A stretch of DNA of 64,000 nucleotides from Monarcha castaneiventris obscurior. Taxonomy: Eukaryota; Chordata; Aves; Passeriformes; Monarchidae. The stretch lies in the NCBI GenBank assembly GCA_026261815.1, contig JAMPIT010000539.1, positions 4,976,501-5,040,500 on the forward strand, read 5' to 3'. This document shows, piece after piece, positions 53,770-64,000 of the stretch. Both the position numbers and the translations under genes were made by a program. Under the pieces are notes generated by a model. The model was not told where the DNA came from. It worked only from the letters and a program-made list of their open reading frames with translations, and did not search any database. The number at the start of each line of letters is the position of its first letter. Positions within the stretch are counted from its first letter, which is position 1.

Positions 53770-54322
53770 TGTGCTGGTTTTGGCTGGGACGGAGTTAACT
53801 TTCTAGTATGGAGCTGTGCTCTGGATTTATGTTGAAAACACTGTTGATAATACATGTTGATAATACATGTTTTATTTACTGCTGAGCGATGCTTGCACAG
53901 AGAAGAAGCCTTTCTGCCTCTCCCAGTGCACCACCATCGAGGAGGCTGAGGTCACAAAAGGTGACAAGAGCCAGGACAGCTGACCCCAACTGACCCAAGG
54001 GATATCCCAGACCATGTGGCACCACGCTCAGCATATAAAGCTGGGGGACACAGAAGGAAGGTGGGATGGGGGATGATTGGAGCGAAGGCATTTGTTTTCC
54101 TGAGTCACTCTTACACATGATGGAGCCCTGCTGAACACCTGCCTGCCCATGGGAAGTAACGAATTAATGGCTTGTTTTACTTTGCTTGAGTGAAAGGCTT
54201 TTGTTTTACTGATCAAACTGTCTTTATATCAAGTTTTCCTACTTTTGCCCTTTCAGGTCTCTCCCCCATCTCGCTGGTGGGGGAGTGGGAGAATGGCTGT
54301 GTGGGGCTGAGCTGCCACGATA
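53770..54322 (+). mobile_element. ERVL-type solo LTR
   Basis: The element opens TGTGCTGGTTTTGGCTGGGA and then has TTTCTAGTATGGAGCTGTGC, TGAAAACACTGTTGATAA and a CTGACCCCAACTGACC block. A TATAAA box lies at 54034-54039 (in AGCATATAAAGCTGGG). The R/U5-like part has CACCTGCCTGCCCATGGGAA, ATCAAACTGTCTTTATATC and ends near CCACGATA. This matches, in order and orientation, a widespread avian LTR that I associate with ERVL elements. A 13-base direct repeat (GTTGATAATACAT, twice) lies inside it at 53843-53868. No obvious target-site duplication was found and no viral genes follow, so I read it as a solo LTR. Confidence 0.85.
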
Positions 54323-54459
54323 GAATCCTGCACACCTAGGGATTGATGTGGTAGATTTACAGATCACTGTGTCTGTTTGAGGACTGACAGTAAATCTCAC
54401 AGGCAGTTGACCCGAGAGCCACAAATATATCAGATAAAAGATTTGATGTAAATCAAAGT

Positions 54460-54943
54460 AACAATTTCACATTTTGCAGTTTCTTAAGGCTGGTAACCCA
54501 ACTGATGGTCGGGGTGAAAATGGGAAGAAGAGAATATCCGGGTAGCACTGTTGAGGAATACACCTGGTGCAGGTGTGGGGAAAGCTCCTGATCGAACCCT
54601 GGGTGGGGGAAAGGGCTGGACCCCCAGGCAGAGGGCCGGGAACTGCTGACACTTTGCATTACAAAGGACACTTGTTGAGCTGGCCAGGTGAGTGACATTC
54701 AGGCCAGGAGCAGAGGGCTCAGCTGGCCAGGTGAGTGACATTCAGGCCAGGAACAGAGGCCTCAGCAGAAAGAGTTCAGACTATCTGGGAACATGGGCTG
54801 TGAAGGTGTCAGAGCCCAGGGATTCAGGGTCCCTTCCTGGAGGCACCAGCTCGAGCTGGCTTTGTGTTATTGCACCATGAATAAATTGCTTTAAGGATCC
54901 AGTGGTCTGGCACTCAGCTATGGGTAAGGTAAGGAAAACTTAC
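54460..54943 (+). mobile_element. LTR-like segment, family uncertain
   Basis: The segment is GC-rich compared with its flanks and ends with TTATTGCACCATGAATAAAT, carrying an AATAAA signal at 54880-54885. After the signal come GGATCCAGTGGTCTGGCACT and a GTAAGGTAAGGAAAAC stretch, which resembles R-U5 of an avian ERV LTR. It contains the 43 bp tandem duplication at 54678-54763. I cannot see a TATA box at the expected place, and both ends are guesses. It could be another LTR inserted next to the ERVL-type one or internal sequence of a decayed retroelement. Confidence 0.4.
54678..54763. repeat. Tandem duplication, 2 copies of 43 bp
   Basis: Copy 1 is 54678-54720 and copy 2 is 54721-54763. Each begins AGCTGGCCAGGTGAGTGACA and they differ at two positions near the right end. 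Each copy contains CAG|GTGAGT, a consensus 5' splice-site motif (junctions at 54687/54688 and 54730/54731). The duplication lies inside the LTR-like segment. Confidence 0.95.
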
Positions 54944-56129
54944 AGCATTCACACTGATCTCATTTATTTCTGAGACTTTTAGTGCCATGCTGCAGTACTG
55001 GACTGAGTATCCTAAACTCCAGGTTTAATGTGAAGTTGGAAAAGAACTATTTATTTAATGTACGCTTTGCAATATATGCTTCACCCAAAAAGTCATTAAG
55101 AGAGTCTAAGCTAAAAATAGCACTGTTTGCATTATTTATGGATTCTGTTACTTATCCAGCAGGTGTGAAGAGCTGTGACTTTAGGGTTAGTGGTCAGTGT
55201 TGCCGATATGAAAGGATCCTTTGCATCAAAGGGCTGGACCATTACAATAGACATGATTTGAGTGTCATGCTTGGTTTAATTATATGTATCAGAAAAGCAA
55301 TGTAGCTAATATTTTGCTTTCTATTTAAAAGAAGTATTTTTCATGAAATATAAATTACACCCAGACTATTCTAGCTGTAAATTGGTTTTGCTGGAACAGG
55401 CACAAAGGATGAAATTCACTCTCAGATCTCTAGTTCCCTGATGTCTCATTGTATGTAGACATTAATAGTAATAAAGGCCACAGTAACTACTTTAGATCAG
55501 ACACCCTCTGTGGTGGAAATCCCCTCCTACAGAGAGTATGGTCCTGGTCTTGGAAATGGCAGCATTTTGGTAACTTTTTATCTGACTCTAGCACAGATGT
55601 GGCTAAACAAATTGTAATTTCTCAGAAGCAAGAATTTCTATGGTGATCATAACAAACAGGCAGGAAAGATGTGCCTTCTCTTTCAAGAGAGTTCTGAGAT
55701 GAAATGAATTTCAGAAATCCCAGGAGATGGAATGCCCACTTAGAAGTTTCATAACTTTTTTTTATATCTGTATAAAACTTCTGAATTGGCATCCACAAGA
55801 CCCCTATTTTATTTCAGCCTTTCTTTTGAAACCACACAAAATTTCTTATTAAAATGGAATCAAAGCTTGGTTTTTATTCTAAATTATATCCACACTAGGT
55901 AAACTGACACAGCAAGTGCTTGTGAATTTAAAAGCTTAACAAAAAATATTATTAGCATGTAATTTGTCTTCTCCCTGAGAGCATCTTCCTGGATGCAGAC
56001 AGACAGGAGACAGAAGAGAAAAAAGAAGCTCGAGGCTTCCTGAGCAAGTAAAACCTTTAGTTTGGCATAGATTGCTGTAAATATTACATTAGAAGTATTA
56101 GGGACTCTAAGAACAGTCTAGATTGCTAC
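54944..56129. other. Unique stretch between LTRs
   Basis: AT-rich. A frame of 107 codons (54982-55305) resembles no known protein. No repeat was recognised. Confidence 0.5.
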
Positions 56130-56740
56130 TGTTGGAATCCAAGGCACGCCTCTGGCTGCCCTGGGGGCTCAGGAGCCCCAGCAAGGGGGTCCCAGACCCT
56201 GGCAAGAAGCCCAGAATGGCACCGGCTTTGACCTCAGCCCATGGGAAAAATTGCCAACACTGTGAGAATCATTGCAAGCCACGAGAGTGTGAAAATGAGT
56301 AGTGGTTTAGTATTTTACAAGGTAAAAAAGTAGATTTTAGGGTTTTTAATATGAGGGCGAAGGGTTTAAGATGGAGGATTTTGGGCATTGCCCTGTTCTT
56401 CTTCTCTTTCTCCTCCATCTTCTCTGGTGGTGGTGGCACAAAATGATTGGTAGAATGAAAAAGAGGTAGAAATGACGTGTCTAGAATAGGTGCAAATGGA
56501 TTGCTATGGAATAGTAACTAATAAATGCGTTGTGAAGAATGGTTGGATCATGGAAAGGGCACAGAAAGGCCGGGACAGCCCAGGACTGGGCAGTGCCCGC
56601 TCGGACTTGGCTGCATCAGATGTGCGGCCGGAGCTGAGAGCTGGCAGAGATAAGGAGAAATAAACAACCTGAAACAACATCTGCAGCCGTTTCTCATCTG
56701 TTCGGGCTCGAGGTAAAGCTCCCCAGAGGTGAAGATAAGA
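56130..56740 (+). mobile_element. Solo LTR of an endogenous retrovirus
   Basis: The element starts with TGTTGGAATCCAAGGCACGC and then CTCTGGCTGCCCTGGGGGCT. It continues through TTTGACCTCAGCCCATGGGA, GGGTTTAAGATGGAGGATTT and TCTGGTGGTGGTGGCAC. The GC-rich end has CAGAGATAAGGAGAAATAAA (AATAAA at 56659-56664), CTGCAGCCGTTTCTCATCTG and TTCGGGCTCGAGGTAA. I recognise this order from passerine LTRs. The U5 edge is approximate (56720-56790). Several CpGs survive between 56560 and 56720, in contrast with the CpG-poor surroundings, which suggests a younger insertion. The minus-strand frames of 127 and 111 codons here are accidents of the LTR. No proviral genes adjoin. Confidence 0.75.
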
Positions 56741-58572
56741 ACCAGCATTTGTGTGGAGTACCCAGCTCCCACAGCTACAAGGCCTGCATTTGAAATAGAG
56801 GCATAAGATGTGAAACTCTTTGGTATATGAATAATTTTTACCATAAAGTCCAAGAAAGGGATGGCCATGAATGATGCCTTCACTCATTCTCCAATGCCTT
56901 CATTTATTCTTATTACTCCAAGGAAGCAAAGGTGGAAGGCAGCAGATCTACAGTGCAGGATGAGATCTGCAGTGCAGGGTGCACATCTGAGGAGCCCTGC
57001 TGCTGCTGCAGAGGATTTAAAATGCCACTGCAATGTATTGGCTGTGCTGCCTGCACTGCAGCATCTCTTTCAATCAGCAGTGCTGGGATCAGACTTCAAA
57101 AAAACACTTGTGCAGAGAGCTGGAGATTTGACTTTCTACCTCCTAGGAAGATGGAGGGTGCAGGAAGCCTGTGACCCTTTCTATTAAAGCAGGAATTCAC
57201 AGGTAATCATTCATTAGTGTAAGGAGTTCTCTGTTGAAGGGAGGCTGCACTAAAAGGCATCTATGGTGTCAAGGATTAAATGTGTCATTCCAAGCTCCTG
57301 CTGAAGGTGTTTACATAACCTCATGTCTGTGGAAGCAGCTTTAAGCACCTTTGCATTCCTCTCTTCCTGGGCCAGAAATGGATTTATGCCCTAGAGGCTG
57401 CTCCCTCATGGACAGGCTGTCAGCATCTTTGAGGGACCCCTAAAGCAGCAAAGAAATTTGGTCACCAAAACAGTAGCTTGGTCACTCTCCTGGCACCTCT
57501 ATTTCTTAAATTACTAGAAGAGAAACTGCAGTTAGGCACAGAAGCTTCTACAGGTGGCCTAACGCAAACCAGCACCTTGGTTACAGAAAATGTTCTCAAA
57601 ATTGTAAGAAGTAGGCAAATTGTACAAGTTTTCTTCCCCGGAGGAGAATCTCCCCTGATAGTTGATGAAGAGAAATTTCCTTTAAAGTGAAAATGAACTA
57701 AGTGGGGAAAGAAGCTTACAGAACTTAAAGGAAAACATATTACTCATTCTTTCTAATTTTCTGCAGTAACCTGGCTGCTTTTAATAAAAGTTTCTGAAAC
57801 CATAATTCATCATAAGCTGGCTTATGTTGCTAGCCTTGGTAGACTGAACCTGTTTTTTCTAGGAGTGTGATTAATAATTTTACTTCTTCTGCCTATTTAT
57901 GGTTTACCATGGGGTCAATCAAATCCTTAGCTTTTTCCTTTAAGTTCATACTATATTGTATTAGAGATGCACATTTGCAATCACTTATAATCCTTATGTT
58001 TTAAATCTCTGGTGTAATATGTGTTTGGACTCTCGTTCAAGTGAAATAGCTTGCAAAACTTGGAAATGTTTTAATAATTCAAAATTATCTAGTCCTGAAG
58101 CTGTTAGAAATTCTGATCACATCAAATTTGGGCACCTTGTGAAAAATGCAACAGCATGGCAATTGTACTTTGTGTCCTGGTGGCTGACCTTCCTTTGCTA
58201 GTGCCTTTGTTAAACACAAATTAATTTCACCTGTAGGTAGTAAAAGATCAGAGATTCAACAGGTTTTTATTATGAGAAGGATTCAGTTGCAGAAGGGATT
58301 TCTGTGCACAGCAACACAGTTTGCTGTTTTTTAACACGTGATTGGGGAATTCCTAGACTGCTCCCAATTTGCCAATTTCCATCTTGTCAATTTGTTCATC
58401 ATTGCCCCTTGATTTGGCACTTCCATGACAGTTTTGGCTAAGCCCCATCAGAATTCACCAGGCTCTGCTAAAATATTGGAGCTCCCTTTGCAGGCAATCT
58501 TTCAGTTGCAAAGTGGCTTTAATTCAGACAAGTGTTTGGGTGCAGTCACCTTGTGTTTGTAGCTAATATGGC

Positions 58573-58614
58573 TCTAAGGTATTTAAAGTTGGGTCTAAAG
58601 TATTTAAGTTTGGA
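58573..58614. repeat. Imperfect 2 x 21 bp tandem duplication
   Basis: TCTAAGGTATTTAAAGTTGG and TCTAAAGTATTTAAGTTTGG follow each other with a period of 21 bases. They differ at about three or four positions. Confidence 0.75.
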
Positions 58615-61600
58615 CTAGGTCAAATATGGACCAAAGTGGGAACAGCAAAACAGGGAGGCCCTTTACAGGTTATGTGTGTGACAGTTACATTGGTCATTTG
58701 TTACATGAACAAATTACATTTGTTTATGAATAAAGGCAAAAAGGAGATAAAATATCAGAGCACTGTTGGTTGCACATTCATGTTTGTAGTGATGTCAGAG
58801 CAGTTTGATGATAAGATTTTCACTCTGGCGTGTTTCAAAATAAGGAAAAGAGAAAACTGTGCATATATATTTTTTTTTTTAATTTATGAAAGATGCTCTT
58901 GATGTAAATTGCCATAACTTTAATGACCTCTGTCTCTCATCATTGTCAGCACAGTGTGTAATGTAATGATATTTTTAAGGCTCAATCATTTTTTCCATAT
59001 TTTCTTACCACAATAAGGTCCTTATCACCTCCCTCTGCCGACAGTCTGAACATCTCAGTGGCTGAATGAATGGGAAAATGGGAGTTATTAGTCATGGAAA
59101 AATAAAACCACCTGTAGTCCTTGCTTGAAGAAGCAATTACAATAATCTATTTCTATTGTCATAGTTTTGCTGGAAACATGAAAACAAATGGGGCTACTTG
59201 AAATTGAATAATGTTCTTAGTAATTTATGGCGACAGTTATTGTTATTACAAAGCCAATGCAGAGTAAGAGAAAATATATCAGCTAGAGATGGAATGGGTG
59301 CTTTGCAAATAATTTATACAATATGAAAGTGACGGTTTTCACTGGTTTTGATCACCACAAATGTTTTTCCCCACATTCTATTTTGCTCCTAAGTACCGTA
59401 GAAATCTCAAATTAACCATGTTGCTTGCTCCATTGAAGATAATTTTGTATATGTATGTATATGTGTCAAGATATATGTGCAACCATATGGTAAAACCCCC
59501 AGTTATTCAACAGATTATTATCTTTAATCAGTAAATCATCTGAGTGTTTTACAGGGCTGTGCTGAATGTATTTTCAACACAGTGTTTATTTGCATTACAC
59601 CCCAGAATCCATTTCAGGGAGACTAAAATTGCAAAAGTCAGCCACACATTTCTCTGAATGCAGCTTTACTGTAGAATCTACTTTAAAAATAATTTTCCCA
59701 AATTGGGACGTGTTCAAAATCTTTACTTACTTGTTTTATATCAGACTGCTTAGAATAATGGTTTCTAAAAGTAAATTCATACTTTTTAAAGAGGACTAAA
59801 CATCTAAGGGAATGTAAGAGCAAGATTTGTTTAAAAACTCCATTAAAACTTAACAGATGTTTCAAGCTGCATCCCTTAGTATTTCTATTAGAAGTGTGAT
59901 GTTTTCAACTTTTTTTTTTAATGGAAAACAATTTGAAAACATTGGTCCTTGGTAGCATTTATGTTTCTGACAATACATGGTTTGCTGCATTCCCGTCTTA
60001 CTCAAATACCATTTATGATGTCATGGTGAGCAATTTTCAGAACTGAAAATCTGCTGGCTGCTTGTCCTTGATGCCAGATGTGACGTTTCAGATATGCTAA
60101 AGGCAAGACAAAAATGACTGCATTGTTTTCATGTCTTCAGCAAAAGAATTTTAGCTGTACAGACACACTCAACACTTTGAAACCATTTGCATATTTTTTG
60201 GCTAGAGGACTGAGGATGTGGAGGAGCTGGATTAGTGTAATAAACCATTGTGCTCCAAGATCCCAGTCAACAGTAAATTGTTTTATAAAAAATGAAGTGC
60301 AGTAAAAGAATGTTCAAGAGAAATGTGTTTTGAGAGATTCTGCTTCAGAGTCTTTAGAAAAGATTAAAGGACTCTGCTCTCTGTGCTTTGAGGAGATGTG
60401 TTTACGAATACTAACAGAGCTCTGGGTCTGGGAGTATACCTGGCTGCTCCTTATGTCCTGTGCCTGCTGCTCAGTCAACAGAAATTCAGAATTTGAACTA
60501 TTTTGCTTTTTCTAGAGGCTATAGCAGAGGTGATGGTGCTTCTGAGACCTGCTGTTTGTTTGAGCCTTGCTGAGGCTGCAGCAGTGCAGAATGACAACAA
60601 GGAGAGAAAAGGGGTCCCTGCAGGTGGCTGAGACACTTTCAGAGTCCTGTGTGCTGCCTGTCCACCCAGCTGAGGAGGCCCACAAGTGCAGGATGAACTC
60701 ATCACCTCCAAAACATTGCCATGATATGTGTCAGCTGCTCTAGACCTGCTCCTGGACATGTGGCACCAGGAAAGGGCCAGGTGATGCCTGAATCTGGCCC
60801 CAGCATGGTCTCAGAGCCGTGCCATGGGCACTACAGATGTTGCTGCTGTGCCCAATTCCAATATTGTTTTATAAGATTCCTTAAAAAGAGAAGGCAATAG
60901 CTGTGGAAGAGTGAAATATTCTTTCTCAAAATTGCACAGAATTACTGAAAGGAAACATGCTGCCCCTGCAGTTTTTCTGTTCTGTCATTAAATTCTGCTT
61001 ATTGCTTCCACATCACAACACTGGGAAATCAGATGGCACATTTGGTAAAGAATGAGCCACGGGCTGTAACGGCCCAGGGAGGAGAACTAGGAACAGTTCT
61101 CTCAATAGGCAATTTTCTTTCATATGTGCGCATCTACAGAGGCTTTCATTAACAAAACCCATTTCCTTATGGTTTCACAGCCATCCCTGATATTTTTAGC
61201 ACTGAGTGGTTGGTAAAAGGTCCATAAAGGCTATTGTAGATTTCTGAAACTTGCAGTACTGTGCATCTGATGTTTGTGAGGTAATGGCTCTAGCAAAGCA
61301 GTCTAATATATCTGAAGATTTCTCCTTTGGGTTTTAACAGTTTTTATATTATGGTAACTGAGCAATAATGTCTGTAATGTCCATAATCCCTGGACATTGC
61401 TCCTTCAGCAGTGTATTATGGAACATAACTGGGAGGAGTTGTGAGCAAATGTGTGAGACACTGAAGAAAACAGTCACATGAGAAGATTTAGTGCAAGGCA
61501 ATTCCAAATGGCCTCTACTATGTGGGCAAAGTATAAAAGTGCCCAAACTGCATTTACTCATTCCTGATTTAATAGGTTAATTCCATTTTGTTTGCTAACA

Positions 61601-61969
61601 AATGGGATTGGATATTCAAAACACCAGCAGCTATTTTGACAGCTATTAACTTTGGGGCTCTGAAATAACTGCAAAGGATCCAAGAACCATGACCTGAGGC
61701 TATATGTATCTTTGCTGATTTGCTTTTACATGAACATTTATTACTAACAACCAAACATTTACTTTTAAATTATTCTTACAAGGAATTTTACAAGGTATTT
61801 GCTGTGGGAAGGTGTCATTACTACACTGACTGCAGTGTCAGTTATTTAATTCCACGATGGAAGTTGCTTAATTTTGTTTCCATTTGGTTTCTATAGAATG
61901 CTTTGCCTTATACTAAGTGCACCTTGGCTTGTGTAAGTATAAAGTCAGAAAAATGGATATAAAAGTTAT

Positions 61970-62569
61970 TTGGTGTATTTATTCATTCTCTTTAAGTGCC
62001 TTTCCATCAGCTCACACCTAATAAAAGTAATGAAGTTGGTTTGGATGGGCAATAGCATTATATTCAAAGCACTGACATTTCAGATTCAGATCTTATTTTT
62101 TAGAAACTTGCTGCATAGTGATCACTTAAAACATGAGTTTAGTGCCTTGTTGAGTTCACTTTATGTTAACATAAAGTATTCTTTCAGATTTTTTAAAATC
62201 ATGTATTGTTGCTTTTTCTCATCTGAAGACTGTGCATGCAGCCTGTCTTTCCTCACTATGATCCCTGATGTTGAACAGAGCAGGCTCTTGTGCAAACATT
62301 TAGAAAATTCTGGGATTTTTGTTGTTGTGGCTGGAGCTTCTCATTTCCCTGGTCAAGTGTTTTTGCAGAGCAGAAGTAACAATCAGCTGCTTGCTCTTGG
62401 TTACCAGCACAGCTTCCCCTTCAGGCCGCTAATCAGAAATCCAGGTTATAATATTAATATGCATTTATGGACCTTCTTGTTGCCAGGCTTCTTTTATGCT
62501 GTAAATGAGAAACTGGTCCTTCTTGCTTTTACTGGTGCTGTGGCTCCCAAAGCTTTCTCTTTTATTTAG
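61970..62569 (+). other. Longest open frame of the window, 199 codons, unassigned
   Basis: The frame starts at an ATG-like position inside AT-rich DNA and ends at a TAG stop. The first 70 or so residues are rich in Phe, Leu, Ile and Lys, as expected for random AT-rich DNA. The last 110 residues are more mixed and include SRSNNQLLALGYQHSFPF and a hydrophobic end with LLAFTGAVAPKAF. I recognise no domain, signal or motif. There is no CpG-rich promoter and no clear Kozak context, and splice sites were not evident. It could be chance, part of an unknown exon, or a decayed repeat ORF. I do not call it a gene. Confidence 0.2.
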
Positions 62570-64000
62570 CCACTAACATATGTAAATTTAACAGATCCAC
62601 AGGGATTATAATATAATCCTTGTGGGTCCTTCCTTCTCCTAGGGAATAAATAAACTCATGAACGTTTCACACTAAATAAACAAAAATGCTACAGATTGCA
62701 AATTGCTGAGCTGGCACAAATCCTGTTGGATCAGTATGTTAAACACTGTGGGCCTGAAGCTGTGAAGCAAAGTAATGTTGGAGCATTAATGGAAAGAATT
62801 CAGTTGTTCTAATGTCACGGAGTGTTTCATCCCTGAAACCTGAGTGGAATTTGAAAACACCCCATCTTTTGAAAATCCATGCAGTTGCATTCAAGTATGT
62901 AAAAATATGGAACTGGGATAAGTGTGAAGATTTGAAAAATGTGGCTTAGGTGGCTTCGATGTAATTTATAAGGGAGAGGTTGCTCTCATGTTTATGAATT
63001 TTATCACATAAAGTAAGTCTACCCTTCTTGTCAGTACTGTATAGATACAAAATCTACCAGTTTGGGTGGCACCATAGCTTACCTACCCCTTGCTCCTCAA
63101 AACATTTCCTTGGATACAGAGGATGGTGTAATCTGCTTTAGTAAGAACATTGGAAAGCTTCAGAAAAGCAACATTTTTCTTGCTTGACCCTCCTCACTGT
63201 TGATGTGCAAGGTCCAGCCAGCCTACTGCCAGTAACTGCTAGAACTATTCAGGTCTTACAAACTCTAAATGAAAGTTTGCCTTGGAAAACCAACTCTTCT
63301 GCGTTTTTTAATAAATTATGGGCTTATTTGTGTATTTATTCACAGTGTTACCTCTTTTTAACAGTGTAATAGCTACTAGGAGTGACTTTGATCTTAGTAG
63401 TTTTCTGATTGCAAGATCTACTATTTTTTTTTATAATGAGAATTCACCACAGTTACAAGAAAATTAGATATACAGTGACTCTACTTAGTAAGGAAGTATT
63501 CAACTTTAATGAAAGTGAAATGTTAGCTAGCTTTGATGAACTACTACTGCATATTGCATGTTGTTTTGCTTCATAAATAAATCCTTTTGCATTCATAGTT
63601 GTAAGTGAACATTTCTGAAATACATATTCAGATAATTAACAATTAAAGGTTTCTTTTTTCCTTTCTTCCCCTTAACAATATTTTAAACAAGAAGCCCTTA
63701 GCAAAAAGAGATAAACATCACTGCTCTAAGCCTGTAAAAACTCATGAACTTTCAGTTTTATCTGCTATGAAAAAAAGCAAGTCAAGATAAGGATTAAGTA
63801 AAGGACTTGGTCCAAATCCCATTGAGGTCCCTAGAAACACCTTTATAGAGAGCAGTGGATTTGAATCAAATCTCTGCATGACTGCATTAAAGTTTTAGGC
63901 TTCATCCTGTCAGCATGGAATTCCGATATATTCCAAACAAAATCTGCAGTGGCAGTGAAATGACCTCCAAAGCTATTCTATTTTCATAAATCTATTTTTT

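Larger units (their letters stand above)
56741..64000. other. AT-rich stretch with one long unassigned open frame
   Basis: No recognised gene or repeat family. The frame 57433-57690 and the 199-codon frame 61970-62569 are described separately. A 2 x 21 bp imperfect duplication lies at 58573-58614. A TATG-rich patch lies at about 59446-59490. T runs occur near 58870-58880 and 59911-59920. The segment 60490-60850 is GC-richer and could be an old repeat, but I could not assign it. Confidence 0.5.

Noticed and set aside
56504..56887. Minus-strand frames of 127 and 111 codons
   Set aside because: They run antisense through the GC-rich end of the LTR at 56130-56740 and encode nothing recognisable.
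60490..60850. Old LINE or LTR remnant
   Set aside because: The GC content is raised, but no landmark of CR1 or of a known LTR could be followed for more than a few bases.

Overview
This window looks like nuclear DNA from a bird, probably a songbird. It is an intergenic or long-intronic stretch with no protein-coding or RNA gene that I can support. The bird call rests on several CR1 LINE remnants with the typical 3' UTR and (ATTCTRTGAT)-type terminus, on several solo LTRs that resemble endogenous retroviral LTRs I know from passerine genomes, on the lack of anything resembling mammalian L1 or Alu, and on AT-rich, CpG-poor, stop-dense sequence. Family names are from memory and were not searched. 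Open reading frames are short and none contains a domain I recognise. Most look like chance frames or run through repeats.

Layout. 1-9270 is single-copy-looking AT-rich DNA. 9271-9400 is an exact-length 2 x 65 bp tandem duplication. 14022-14107 is a TA/TG microsatellite. 14524-14600 is an A/C-rich tract that abuts a 5'-truncated, minus-strand CR1 (14601-15176). This CR1 still shows the end of its reverse-transcriptase ORF. 22001-22313 is a minisatellite with a 50 bp unit in six nearly complete copies. 24163-24316 looks like an ancient MIR SINE. 32474-33030 is a probable minus-strand LTR. 36784-36960 is a plus-strand CR1 3' UTR fragment. Two diverged copies of one LTR family lie at 39205-39471 (3' part only, followed directly by a CR1 terminus) and at 50004-50475. 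48917-48975 is another CR1 terminus. 53770-56740 is a 3 kb retroelement cluster: an ERVL-type solo LTR, an LTR-like segment with a 43 bp tandem duplication, and a third LTR that has kept several CpGs. 56741-64000 is again plain AT-rich DNA, with the longest open frame of the window (61970-62569, 199 codons), which I do not recognise.

There is no gene team to describe. No complete provirus, transposase, tRNA, rRNA, CRISPR array or CpG-island promoter was seen. The items most worth a second look are the minisatellite, the LTR cluster, the 199-codon open frame and three intervals bounded by good splice-site motifs (8991-9005, 24372-24526, 52081-52164). I do not see an undescribed biological system here.
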